Shown here: positions 54,932 to 62,900 of the stretch, one piece after another | Position numbering within the stretch: the stretch's first letter is position 1 | Layout: each line of letters opens with the position of its first letter | Notes under the pieces: model-generated | Databases searched by the model: none | What the model saw: the letters and a program-made list of their open reading frames with translations, nothing else | Told to the model about the DNA's origin: nothing | Made by a program: the position numbers and the translations under genes | DNA from: Bacteroidales bacterium | GTDB taxonomy: Bacteria > Bacteroidota > Bacteroidia > Bacteroidales > UBA1402 | Length of the DNA stretch: 64,000 bases | Reading direction: 5' to 3' | Assembly (NCBI GenBank): GCA_028709215.1 | Contig: JAQVXI010000001.1 | Coordinates: forward strand, 333,844-397,843

Positions 54932-55782
54932 CGCAATTTGTGATGCACCCAGGTATGCAGAACCCATCGCACGATGCCCGGATATTGATTGGCATAATGC
55001 TTGTCGTAATACTGCAACATCGTCGTGTAAAACCAATGGTTTGTATTGCGCTGTGCTGCCTGATTTTCCAAGCCGGATTGGTACTTGAGGTGAATGATCT
55101 CAACCGAAGGATAATACGCTACAGAATAACCCGAATCCCGAAAGCGTTTGCACCAGTCCAAATCTTCAGCGTACATAAAAAAACGTTCGTCCAACAATCC
55201 GACCTCTTCGATGGCATCCAATCGTAACAGCAGCGCCGCTCCCGAGCAGGCGTCAATCAAATGTGTAGCGTCCAGATTCTTATAGGTTTGGTGATAACCG
55301 GCAACGGTTTTCCAATTGGGGAATAAGCGTGCCAATCCGGAGAAATAGCAAAAAGCGGTCCACGGATCCGGTTCACCCCGATGACAGGCAGGATCCAGCG
55401 TGCCATCCCTGCGGATAAGTTTGGGGCTACTGATTCCGACTTCTGTTTGTTTGTCCATCCAATCCAACCAGTCGTCCAGATTGCTTTTGTCTGTAAATAA
55501 CGTGTCACTGTTTAACATCAAACAATACGTGCCCTTCATTTGCGAAAGGGCCAGATTGTTGGCTTTGGCAAAACCAAGGTTGCTCCCGGCCTCAATGCAT
55601 CGAATGTGATTCAAGGATCGCAAGTAAGCCTGCGAACCGTCGCTGCTGCCATTATCAACCACCCATATCTGCAATGCATACCGGCTTTTCCCAAAATCCT
55701 GTTGCTCCATAGAGGCAAACAGATTCTCCAAGAGATGTTTGCCGTTATAGTTGACGATCAGTATGTTTAGTTTTGGATGCAT
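54910..55782 (-). CDS. Glycosyltransferase family 2
   Basis: A 290-residue GT-A fold glycosyltransferase, probably acting on the inner face of the membrane in cell-surface glycan synthesis. The N-terminus LNILIVNYNGKHLLENLFASM, the segment VVDNGSSDGSQAYL and the metal-site region MLNSDTLF are typical, as is AEDLDWCKRFRDSGY for rhamnosyltransferase-like members. It follows the S4 gene directly (0 bp gap) on the same strand. The donor and acceptor cannot be told. Confidence 0.92.
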   Translation of the reverse strand: MHPKLNILIVNYNGKHLLENLFASMEQQDFGKSRYALQIWVVDNGSSDGSQAYLRSLNHIRCIEAGSNLGFAKANNLALSQMKGTYCLMLNSDTLFTDKSNLDDWLDWMDKQTEVGISSPKLIRRDGTLDPACHRGEPDPWTAFCYFSGLARLFPNWKTVAGYHQTYKNLDATHLIDACSGAALLLRLDAIEEVGLLDERFFMYAEDLDWCKRFRDSGYSVAYYPSVEIIHLKYQSGLENQAAQRNTNHWFYTTMLQYYDKHYANQYPGIVRWVLHTWVHHKLRQPSKMR

Positions 55783-56220
55783 CTACGACTCCGTTTCGGT
55801 GGTATCGGCATATAGGCCATATTCAAATCCATCATCCGACAAGATATCTGACTGGAAATCCAGAATCTCACGACGATCCTTTTTGGTCGGTCTTCCGGCG
55901 CCCCGATCCCGAAGAGAATACTGAACGTACTGGCTTTGCTCAAGTATTTGCAATTGTTCCGGTGACGTTACGTTCTCGACAACATCGGGAGCCAATTTTG
56001 CACCAACCCGTTTGTCAATGCACTGCAACACTTTAAAGGACCAAAGAATGGGTGGTTTGCGTACAGCCACAACCATACCTTCCTGGACCGTTCGGGAAGC
56101 TTTCATGGACTGACCATTGACCGAAATGCGTCCTTTCTTACACGCTTCTGCCGCTTGCGTACGGGTTTTAAATATGCGCGCAGCCCACAACCACTTATCG
56201 ATACGAACCTCTTTGCTCAT
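55783..56220 (-). CDS. S4-domain RNA-binding protein (Hsp15-like)
   Basis: A 145-residue protein with an N-terminal S4 domain ([25 protein letters not shown], residues 6-30 in part, then [11 protein letters not shown]). The Hsp15 family rescues stalled 50S subunits that carry nascent chains. The rest is basic, then acidic at the C-terminus ([12 protein letters not shown] followed by a Asp/Glu-rich end). It overlaps pth by 4 bp (ATGA), a combination that fits a role in peptidyl-tRNA or stalled-ribosome rescue. Confidence 0.92.
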   Translation of the reverse strand: MSKEVRIDKWLWAARIFKTRTQAAEACKKGRISVNGQSMKASRTVQEGMVVAVRKPPILWSFKVLQCIDKRVGAKLAPDVVENVTSPEQLQILEQSQYVQYSLRDRGAGRPTKKDRREILDFQSDILSDDGFEYGLYADTTETES

Positions 56221-56783
56221 TCGCGTTTGTTATAATCGTTCATGCTTCGTTGAATACCCGCCAGGCAAAAACTACGGACGATCTCACCTGCCAGTCGGAT
56301 GCGTTCCGGTAACGTCTCCAATTGTTGTTCTGTCCAGCCTCCCAACACATAATCCACTTGATGTCCCCGGTTAAACTCATTTCCAATGCCAAAGCGCAGT
56401 CGCGCATAGTTGTCGGTTCCAAGCGTTTCCTGAATGTGTTTCAAGCCGTTATGCCCCGCATCGCTGCCTCTTGGCTTTAATCGAAGACTTCCAAACGGCA
56501 ATGCGAGGTCGTCCACCAAAATCAGTACACGTTCCAAAGGAATCTTTTCGGCTTGCATCCAATACCGTACCGCATGACCGCTTAAGTTCATGAACGTGGC
56601 GGGTTTTAACAAGGTTAGTGAATGGTTTTTCAAACGCATGTCCGCTACGGCGCCATACCGCCGATCCGTAAATTGCAGTTTTTCATCCTGTGCCATGTCA
56701 TCCAGGATGTCAAAGCCAATGTTGTGACGCGTATGTTGGTATTCTGGGCCGGGATTACCCAGTCCTACAATCAGATAATTCAT
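56217..56783 (-). CDS. pth: Peptidyl-tRNA hydrolase
   Basis: Releases tRNA from peptidyl-tRNA lost from stalled ribosomes. From the ATG at 56783 it has 188 residues. It shows [19 protein letters not shown] with the catalytic His of TRHNIGF, the FMNLSG motif and DDLALPFG followed by [12 protein letters not shown]. The frame is open upstream to 56927, but a terminator and a promoter lie in that stretch, so 56783 is the start. It leads a pth-S4-GT2 unit. Confidence 0.96.
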   Translation of the reverse strand: MNYLIVGLGNPGPEYQHTRHNIGFDILDDMAQDEKLQFTDRRYGAVADMRLKNHSLTLLKPATFMNLSGHAVRYWMQAEKIPLERVLILVDDLALPFGSLRLKPRGSDAGHNGLKHIQETLGTDNYARLRFGIGNEFNRGHQVDYVLGGWTEQQLETLPERIRLAGEIVRSFCLAGIQRSMNDYNKRE

Positions 56784-56801
56784 AGGGTTTACTTCTAGGC
56801 A

Positions 56802-56809
56802 CAAAAATA
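56802..56809 (-). promoter_or_regulatory. -7 promoter box of pth
   Basis: TATTTTTG on the minus strand matches TAnnTTTG, 18 bp before the pth ATG, and fixes the pth start. Confidence 0.6.
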
Positions 56810-56811
56810 CG

Positions 56812-56842
56812 AAAAAAAAGGCCATCCCAAAAAGAGACGGCC
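56812..56842 (-). terminator. Intrinsic terminator after rplY
   Basis: On the minus strand a 7-bp stem with one G-U pair (56836-56842 with 56820-56826) is followed by eight T residues (56819-56812). It separates rplY from pth. Confidence 0.8.
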
Positions 56843-56874
56843 TTTGATCTGCTTCGGTTGAATTGCCGATATGC

Positions 56875-57465
56875 TTATTTCTTTGAAGCTTCCTTGGCAG
56901 CAGCTGCAGCCAAACCACGCGCAACACGAGTCAACTTGACCGCACATACAATGGCTTGTTTTGCAGTAACAATTTCCAGGTTATCAAAACTCAACGAACC
57001 CACTTGCATGGTTTTACCCAAGCCCAATTTGCTTACGTCAATGGTCAGTGATTCAGGAATATTCTTGTAAAACCCTTTTACTTTCAATTTGCGGAGTTCT
57101 TGACTTAATTTACCCCCGGCTTTAACCCCTTCAGCAAGACCGCTCAGTTTGACCGGAACTTCCATGACAATGGGTTTTTCTTCGAAGATCTGATAGAAAT
57201 CAAGGTGTAGCGGTTGATCCGTTACCGGATGAAATTGAGCATCCTTCAAGATGGACATGTACTTCTTGCCATCAATGGTCAGTTCTACCGAGAAAATCTC
57301 GGGTGTAAAAACCAGTGAAGCACAATCCTTTTGGTTGATTGTGAAGTGAACGACTTCTTCACCACCGTACAAAACGCAGGGTATATCACCGGTTTTGCGG
57401 ATGTTTTTGGCTTCCTTTTTGCCGAAATCAGCTCTCGGACTTGCGTTAAATTGTAAATTTTTCAT
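56875..57465 (-). CDS. rplY: 50S ribosomal protein L25 (CTC form)
   Basis: Binds 5S rRNA in the central protuberance of the large subunit. At 196 residues it is the long CTC type: the L25 domain (1-95, [21 protein letters not shown] in part) plus the TL5-like C-terminal domain ([20 protein letters not shown]). An Ala-rich tail ([13 protein letters not shown]) ends the protein. It is a single gene with a leader of about 70 nt. Confidence 0.96.
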   Translation of the reverse strand: MKNLQFNASPRADFGKKEAKNIRKTGDIPCVLYGGEEVVHFTINQKDCASLVFTPEIFSVELTIDGKKYMSILKDAQFHPVTDQPLHLDFYQIFEEKPIVMEVPVKLSGLAEGVKAGGKLSQELRKLKVKGFYKNIPESLTIDVSKLGLGKTMQVGSLSFDNLEIVTAKQAIVCAVKLTRVARGLAAAAAKEASKK

Positions 57466-57540
57466 TTTGTGTTGTGTTACTCAAAAATTTAAAGATGTGC
57501 TTCCAAATTTTCCCATCACACGGATGCGTCAAAAGCGGCG

Positions 57541-57548
57541 CAAAGATA
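57541..57548 (-). promoter_or_regulatory. -7 promoter box of rplY
   Basis: TATCTTTG on the minus strand matches TAnnTTTG and leaves a leader of about 70 nt before the rplY start, long compared with others in this window. Confidence 0.62.
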
Positions 57549-57563
57549 GTATATTTTTTATTA

Positions 57564-57920
57564 TTATTCAAATTCCTCCAAATTCAAACGGATGGGTTCG
57601 CTGTCAACGATTTTGTCTGTATGATCCGTTTCATCGGGCTGTGAAGGCTGACTTGGGTCATTCTCATGGATGTACTGAATTACATCGATGAGTGCTTCGG
57701 TAAATTTGGACAAATCCTCACGGTACAAAAAGATTTTATGCTTCTCAAAACTGACTTCCGGCTGCTCCGGAGTGCCGGAGTACTTTTTTTTACTTTCCGT
57801 AAGAGATAGGTACAAATCGCCTGCACGACTGTGTTTGACATCCAGGTAATAAATGCGTTTACCTGCTTTTACGGTTCGGCTGTAGGCGATGTCTTTCTCC
57901 CGGTCTTCTGAAAAATCCAT
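57564..57920 (-). CDS. DUF3276 (PUR-alpha-like) nucleic-acid-binding protein
   Basis: A 118-residue cytosolic protein of the DUF3276 family, which has the PUR fold and is thought to bind single-stranded DNA or RNA. The core KAGKRIYYLDVKHSRAGDLYLSLTESKKK is conserved (quoted in part as RAGDLYLSLTESKKK), followed by HKIFLYREDLSKF and an acidic C-terminus. No clear -7 box is seen in the 152 bp up to nusB on this strand; TAAGTTTT near 57950 is the closest. Confidence 0.87.
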   Translation of the reverse strand: MDFSEDREKDIAYSRTVKAGKRIYYLDVKHSRAGDLYLSLTESKKKYSGTPEQPEVSFEKHKIFLYREDLSKFTEALIDVIQYIHENDPSQPSQPDETDHTDKIVDSEPIRLNLEEFE

Positions 57921-58032
57921 AAGTAATTCGTTTTGGGCTCGTTGATAAAACTTAGATGCATCGATGAGGCAATAAAACCCAAATTTCCTAATTAAATTTC
58001 ACACTTGCAATGTTCGAATCGGATTTTTGTCG

Positions 58033-58040
58033 TAATTTTG
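58033..58040 (+). promoter_or_regulatory. -7 promoter box of nusB
   Basis: TAATTTTG matches TAnnTTTG, 32 bp before the ATG at 58073. Confidence 0.6.
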
Positions 58041-58072
58041 TGGCGTATTTATAAAAGTAGCTCCTTCAAACA

Positions 58073-58999
58073 ATGATCAACCGCGTATTAATCCGCATCA
58101 AAGCCGTACAAATGGTGTACGCTTATTACCAAAGCGCTTCAAAAGACTTGGTAAAGGCCGAAAAAGAGTTCTTCCACAGTCTGGAAAAATCCTATGAGTT
58201 GTATCACTTGTTACTCCTTCTGGTTCCTTCGCTGATCAATTATGCCGAGCAACGCATGGACGCAGCCAGGAATAAATACCTGGCAACCGAGCAGGATAAA
58301 AACCCCAACAGACGTTTCGTAGACAATGCTTTTGCCCGGCAGCTTCTGCAAAATAAAGCATTGATTCATTATCAAAACAATACGGGTGTATCCTGGGATG
58401 CCAGCGAGGCATACATTAAATCGCTGTACGAGCAGTTGATTGCCCAGGATTTTTATCTGGAATACATGCAAGCAGAATCGGTCGATTACGAAGCAGACAA
58501 AGAACTGTGGAGGAAAATTTTCAAGCGATTGCTGTTGCCCGACACGTATCTTTGGGAAGTGTTGGAAGAACAAAGTATTTATTGGAACGATGATTTGGAA
58601 ATTGTGTTGACGTTTGTCATCAAAACGATTAAGCGCTTTAAAGAGTCCGAAGGAGCAGAACAAGCCCTACTTCCGATGTTTAAAGAAGCAGAAGACAAGC
58701 AATATGCTTCCAACCTATTCCGCGGATGCATCCTACACGGGTCAAACTACCGTGAACTCATCGAGCAAGCTGCCAAAAATTGGGATTTAGAACGATTGGC
58801 AGCGATGGATCTGATGATCTTACAACTGGCTCTGACCGAAATACTCGAAATAGAGGGGATACCGGTAAATGTTTCGATGAATGAATACATCGATTTGGCC
58901 AAATCATACAGCACAACCAAAAGTCATGTTTTCGTGAATGGCATACTGGATCAGGTCGTAAGCGATCAGCGTGCGAAAAATCTGTTGTTCAAACCATAA
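58073..58999 (+). CDS. nusB: Transcription antitermination factor NusB, long form
   Basis: Takes part in antitermination of rRNA transcription with NusE. At 308 residues it is twice the length of E. coli NusB, as is usual in Bacteroidota: a long N-terminal helical region precedes the NusB domain in the last 130 residues (NWDLERLAAMDLMILQLALTE, then EIEGIPVNVSMNEYIDLAKSY, each quoted in part of the family pattern). It begins a run nusB-yajC-ybbR-coaE found together in many members of the phylum. Confidence 0.94.
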   Translation: MINRVLIRIKAVQMVYAYYQSASKDLVKAEKEFFHSLEKSYELYHLLLLLVPSLINYAEQRMDAARNKYLATEQDKNPNRRFVDNAFARQLLQNKALIHYQNNTGVSWDASEAYIKSLYEQLIAQDFYLEYMQAESVDYEADKELWRKIFKRLLLPDTYLWEVLEEQSIYWNDDLEIVLTFVIKTIKRFKESEGAEQALLPMFKEAEDKQYASNLFRGCILHGSNYRELIEQAAKNWDLERLAAMDLMILQLALTEILEIEGIPVNVSMNEYIDLAKSYSTTKSHVFVNGILDQVVSDQRAKNLLFKP

Positions 59000-59015
59000 T
59001 CTGTCGCTTTTTCTG

Positions 59016-59023
59016 TATATTTG
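59016..59023 (+). promoter_or_regulatory. -7 promoter box of yajC
   Basis: TATATTTG matches TAnnTTTG, 23 bp before the yajC ATG. Confidence 0.6.
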
Positions 59024-59046
59024 CCCAAACATCTAATTGTATTCGT

Positions 59047-59379
59047 ATGATACTATCTGCAATTTTTATGCAAGTGAACGCCCAAATGGGTGCAGGTGAA
59101 GGGGGATGGACAGCCTTCTTGCCTTTGATTTTGATCTTTGTGGTCTTTTACTTTTTTATGATTCGTCCACAAAACAAAAAGCAAAAAGAAATTCAAAAAG
59201 CACGCGCAGCCCTAACCGTTGGTGATAAAGTCGTAACTTCAGGAGGTATTTACGGAAAAATTCGTGAAGTAAAAGACGATAGCTTTGTGATCGAAATTTC
59301 TGAAAATGTCCGCATTCGTGTCGAGAAAACAGCTGTATTCGCTATGGCTGAACCCAAAGCGACCGGAGATAAGAAGTAA
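59047..59379 (+). CDS. yajC: Preprotein translocase subunit YajC
   Basis: A 110-residue inner-membrane partner of SecDF and SecYEG. One helix (about 21-38, FLPLILIFVVFYFFMI) is followed by RPQNKKQKEIQK and the conserved VGDKVVTSGGIYGKI segment. Its own promoter suggests transcription apart from nusB; the YbbR-like gene starts 8 bp after the stop. Confidence 0.95.
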   Translation: MILSAIFMQVNAQMGAGEGGWTAFLPLILIFVVFYFFMIRPQNKKQKEIQKARAALTVGDKVVTSGGIYGKIREVKDDSFVIEISENVRIRVEKTAVFAMAEPKATGDKK

Positions 59380-59387
59380 AATTTTTC

Positions 59388-60392
59388 GTGGAAATCTTGT
59401 CCGCCATACGGAGTTATGTGTCGAAGGTGGCTGGCAAATTGCCTGCGGCTTTAAAGACGAATGTCAGCAAAGAGGGACTTATTTTTGTCGCCTTTTTGCT
59501 GATGTCGTTTTTTTTCTGGATGCTTCAAGCCTTTCAGGATACTTCGGATTATACACTCAAGGTGCCGCTTCATTACGAAGCGTTACCGGCTCACATTACC
59601 GTAACCAACGAATTGCCCAAGCAGGTCGAAGTTCGATTGCAGGACCGGGTCTCCACCCTGTATTCCTATTATCGACACCGCAAGGAGATGCAACTGGATC
59701 TGAATTTGATGGATTGGTATCGGGGAGAGGGAGTCAGTAAGGTGCCGACCGGCGTGCTGGAATCGCGCTTACGTGCCCGGCTCAATCCGACCACTCGGAT
59801 ACTCGCTTTGCATCCCGACACATTGCCCGTCTATTTTGTGGAAAAAGCCTCAAAAGAGGTTTCCATTCGATTGAATCACAGTCTTGTACCTGCTTCACAA
59901 TACATGTTTACGATCCAACCCCGGGTTCAGCCTTCGACGGTTCAGATCTTTGCTCCTCCAACGGTATTGAATCACGTTGAATATGTTGAAACGGAACTGC
60001 TTGAAAAGAGTGAGATCATGGATAGCATACAATTGAATGTTGCCTTAAAACCCATAAAAGGAGTACAATTCGCCTTTTCGACGGTTCGCGTACTGATGAA
60101 GTCGGAGGCATTCACCGAGCAGACCCTATCCATTCCGGTGCAAGGATTGGGTTTTCCCGAAGGAGACTCCTTGTTGTCTTTTCCTAAAAACGTCGATGTG
60201 ACCTTCTTTGTATGCTTGTCCGATTTTAAAAATATGCATCCGGATAGCTTTGAACTGGTTGTTGATTACAAGCAAATAGCTCAATCAAAGAGTAAATTGC
60301 AACAGCCCAAACTGATTCGTCACCCGGAACACATTCGTAACATTCGCATGCGTCCTTCTCAGGTCGATTGTCTAATTGAGAAGCAACAATGA
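59388..60392 (+). CDS. YbbR-like protein
   Basis: A 334-residue membrane-anchored protein with one N-terminal helix (about 26-44, GLIFVAFLLMSFFFWMLQ) and a beta-rich extracytoplasmic part that resembles YbbR-domain repeats. The start is GTG at 59388, 8 bp after yajC; the next in-frame ATG would lose the helix. YbbR proteins in Firmicutes regulate c-di-AMP synthesis, but no cyclase gene is near, so the role here is open. The stop overlaps coaE (ATGA). Confidence 0.8.
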   Translation: MEILSAIRSYVSKVAGKLPAALKTNVSKEGLIFVAFLLMSFFFWMLQAFQDTSDYTLKVPLHYEALPAHITVTNELPKQVEVRLQDRVSTLYSYYRHRKEMQLDLNLMDWYRGEGVSKVPTGVLESRLRARLNPTTRILALHPDTLPVYFVEKASKEVSIRLNHSLVPASQYMFTIQPRVQPSTVQIFAPPTVLNHVEYVETELLEKSEIMDSIQLNVALKPIKGVQFAFSTVRVLMKSEAFTEQTLSIPVQGLGFPEGDSLLSFPKNVDVTFFVCLSDFKNMHPDSFELVVDYKQIAQSKSKLQQPKLIRHPEHIRNIRMRPSQVDCLIEKQQ

Positions 60393-60976
60393 TACAAATT
60401 GGATTGACCGGTGGAATCGGAAGTGGTAAGTCGACGGTCGCACAATTGTTGCGTATCATGGGCTACCCGGTATATGATTCCGACTTGCGCTCCAAGCAGT
60501 TGTGTGAGGAGCATCCGGATTTGCGCAAACAGCTGGCACATTTGTTGGGACCTGGACTGTATGCAAACAATCGACTGGATCGAGCCTATATGGCACAGCA
60601 GATTTTTCGTGACAATACTCTTTTGAAGCAGGTGAATGCCTTGATTCATCCGGTCGTATCTCATGATTATCTTGCTTGGACCGCGTTGCATGACACATGT
60701 GAATTGGTTTTTCAGGAAACAGCCATCCTATTTGAAGCCGGATTACAGGATCGATACGATGCCATTTTGTTGGTGGTTGCACCGGAGCAATTGCGCATAC
60801 AACGTGTTTGCGCCCGGTCTGGAATGAGCCCGGAGCAGGTGATGCAGCGCATACAAAACCAATGGCCGGTGCAACAATGTGTTGAACAATCGGATTTTGT
60901 TCTCATCAACGACGATATTCAGGCTATTATACCGCAAGTGATGGACCTGCTGAGTCAAATCAAACAAATCGAATAG
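60389..60976 (+). CDS. coaE: Dephospho-CoA kinase
   Basis: Catalyses the last step of coenzyme A synthesis, phosphorylation of dephospho-CoA. It has 195 residues with the P-loop GLTGGIGSGKSTV, the substrate segment YDSDLRSKQL, the lid region near RIQRVCARSG and the family's NALIHPVV. It overlaps the YbbR-like gene by 4 bp. Confidence 0.96.
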   Translation: MIQIGLTGGIGSGKSTVAQLLRIMGYPVYDSDLRSKQLCEEHPDLRKQLAHLLGPGLYANNRLDRAYMAQQIFRDNTLLKQVNALIHPVVSHDYLAWTALHDTCELVFQETAILFEAGLQDRYDAILLVVAPEQLRIQRVCARSGMSPEQVMQRIQNQWPVQQCVEQSDFVLINDDIQAIIPQVMDLLSQIKQIE

Positions 60977-61001
60977 ATATACCCATTTTAAACCCTAACC
61001 T

Positions 61002-61439
61002 ATGTTAAAGAAAATTGTTTCAATTTCCGGAAAACCGGGTCTTTACAAAGTGCTTTCACAAGCAAAAAACATGTTAATCGTCGAATCGATTTCCGACAAA
61101 AAACGTATGCCGGCGCACGCAGCAGACAAAGTCGTATCTTTAGGTGATATTTCCATGTATACGCAAACGGACGACAAACCCCTTTCGGAAATTCTCGAAG
61201 CAATGAAAGAATTGGAAAAAGCGGCCGTCGCCTCCATTGACCCCAAGTCGGACGCAGAGAGCCTTCGTACTTATTTTGCGCGCCTTGTTCCGGATTTTGA
61301 TCGCGAACGCGTATATCCTACAGATATTAAGAAATTAATACAATGGTACAACTTGTTGATCTCATCCGGATACACCGACTTTTCAGAAGAAAGGGATGCA
61401 ACCGTAGATGCTGAAGAAGCCAATGAACCCTCTAAATAA
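61002..61439 (+). CDS. DUF5606 family protein
   Basis: A 145-residue protein of a family that seems limited to Bacteroidota. The N-terminus LKKIVSISGKPGLYKVLSQ, the segment MPAHAADKVVSLGDISMYT and the middle RVYPTDIKKLIQWYNLL are conserved. The function is unknown. It stands 25 bp after coaE and 6 bp before another small conserved gene, probably in one transcript. Confidence 0.85.
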   Translation: MLKKIVSISGKPGLYKVLSQAKNMLIVESISDKKRMPAHAADKVVSLGDISMYTQTDDKPLSEILEAMKELEKAAVASIDPKSDAESLRTYFARLVPDFDRERVYPTDIKKLIQWYNLLISSGYTDFSEERDATVDAEEANEPSK

Positions 61440-61445
61440 TGTATC

Positions 61446-61772
61446 ATGGAAACAAACGAAAACGATTTTTTACCGTACGACGAAGTGGATGCCATCCGAT
61501 TCATTCGCAATCAGTTACCACAGGAGTTGAAAGAGAAGCTCAGTGACGATGCCTTGACGTACATTGTCGATCTGATGTACGAATTTTACGAAGAAAAGGG
61601 CTATCTCACAGAAGAAGATGTAGAAGTTGACATTGATTTGGATGAATTGACCGCCTATGTCATCAAAAATGCCAAGCGAGATGATATGGGGAATTATTCT
61701 GCTGAAGAAATTCAGTTTGTTGTCGATGCGGAGATTGCCTATTGCGACTCTTTGGGGATGTTCGAAGCGTAA
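61446..61772 (+). CDS. Small acidic protein of unknown function
   Basis: A 108-residue, strongly acidic and mainly helical protein (DVEVDIDLDELTAYVIKNAK). I know no function; the look is of a conserved hypothetical protein in Bacteroidota that follows the DUF5606 gene. No membrane segment or catalytic motif is seen. It ends the coaE-side unit at a terminator. Confidence 0.8.
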   Translation: METNENDFLPYDEVDAIRFIRNQLPQELKEKLSDDALTYIVDLMYEFYEEKGYLTEEDVEVDIDLDELTAYVIKNAKRDDMGNYSAEEIQFVVDAEIAYCDSLGMFEA

Positions 61773-61790
61773 AATTTTCACGGAAATCAA

Positions 61791-61822
61791 TAAAAAAAGC
61801 ACCCGGAAGGGTGCTTTTTTTA
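61791..61822. terminator. Bidirectional intrinsic terminator
   Basis: A 6-bp G/C-rich stem (61799-61804 with 61809-61814) with a GGAA loop, extended by an A-run and a T-run, lies between the convergent small acidic gene and recA. Confidence 0.86.
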
Positions 61823-61824
61823 TG

Positions 61825-62853
61825 TTATAACTGCTTATTTTTAATGGCTTCGTAAATGGCCAATTCAATCGTTTCAGCCAATTCAGGATTGTCCCGCATA
61901 CATTCTTTGGCAGCCTCTCTGCCTTGACCGATTTTTGTTTCTCCATAACTGTACCATGATCCGCTTTTTTTGATAATGCCAAACTCGACTCCCAGATCGA
62001 CCAGTTCTCCCTGTTTCGAAATACCTTCTCCGTACATGATATCAAACTCTGCCTTGCGAAAAGGGGGAGCTACCTTGTTTTTCACTATTTTTACCCGAGT
62101 CAAATTGCCTTTGGCTTCTTCACCGTCCTTGATTTGTCCAATGCGACGAATATCCAGGCGGATCGAAGCATAAAACTTTAATGCATTGCCACCGGTTGTT
62201 GTTTCGGGATTACCGAAGACGATGCCGATTTTATCACGCAGCTGATTGATAAAAATACAAGTGGTGTTGGTTTTGTTGATGGCTGCCGTAAGCTTGCGCA
62301 AGGCCTGTGACATCAGTCTCGCCTGAAGCCCCATTTTCGAGTCGCCCATTTCGCCTTCCAGCTCTGCTTTTGGCGTAAGCGCTGCAACTGAGTCTATGAC
62401 AACAATATCAACGGCAGAGGAGCGAATGAGTTGCTCTGTGATTTCCAAGGCTTGTTCGCCACTATCGGGTTGAGAAATCCATAGATTCTCAATATCTACA
62501 CCCAACTTCTCAGCGTAAAAGCGATCAAAAGCATGCTCTGCATCAATAAATGCAGCGATGCCACCCGCTTTTTGAGCTTCTGCGATGGCGTGAATCGCCA
62601 AGGTGGTCTTACCGGATGATTCCGGCCCGTAGATTTCAATCACACGCCCCTTAGGATACCCTCCAACACCGAGTGCTGCATTGAGTCCGATGGATCCGGT
62701 TGAAATGACCGGAACGTCGACAACAGCCTGATCTCCCATTTTCATAATGGAGCCCTTGCCGTAGCTTTTTTCGATTTTGTCCATCGCGGCTTGCAGGGCC
62801 TTGAGTTTTTCATTTGCCGGAGCGCCTTGCTCGGCTGATTTTTCTTTTGCCAT
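61825..62853 (-). CDS. recA: Recombinase RecA
   Basis: The strand-exchange protein of homologous recombination and the activator of the SOS response. It has 342 residues with the Walker A motif GPESSGKTT, the VVIDSVAAL Walker B strand, loop L1/L2 segments ([18 protein letters not shown] and [20 protein letters not shown], typical of RecA), and an acid-poor C-terminus. No LexA-type operator is obvious upstream. It has its own promoter. Confidence 0.98.
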   Translation of the reverse strand: MAKEKSAEQGAPANEKLKALQAAMDKIEKSYGKGSIMKMGDQAVVDVPVISTGSIGLNAALGVGGYPKGRVIEIYGPESSGKTTLAIHAIAEAQKAGGIAAFIDAEHAFDRFYAEKLGVDIENLWISQPDSGEQALEITEQLIRSSAVDIVVIDSVAALTPKAELEGEMGDSKMGLQARLMSQALRKLTAAINKTNTTCIFINQLRDKIGIVFGNPETTTGGNALKFYASIRLDIRRIGQIKDGEEAKGNLTRVKIVKNKVAPPFRKAEFDIMYGEGISKQGELVDLGVEFGIIKKSGSWYSYGETKIGQGREAAKECMRDNPELAETIELAIYEAIKNKQL

Positions 62854-62881
62854 TGTATAAAGGTCAAGTATGAATATATTG

Positions 62882-62889
62882 CAAATATA
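62882..62889 (-). promoter_or_regulatory. -7 promoter box of recA
   Basis: TATATTTG on the minus strand matches TAnnTTTG, 28 bp before the recA ATG at 62853. Confidence 0.6.
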
Positions 62890-62900
62890 GAATAAATAAA

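Noticed and set aside
56784..56927. Longer N-terminus for pth
   Set aside because: The added stretch contains the rplY terminator and the pth promoter.
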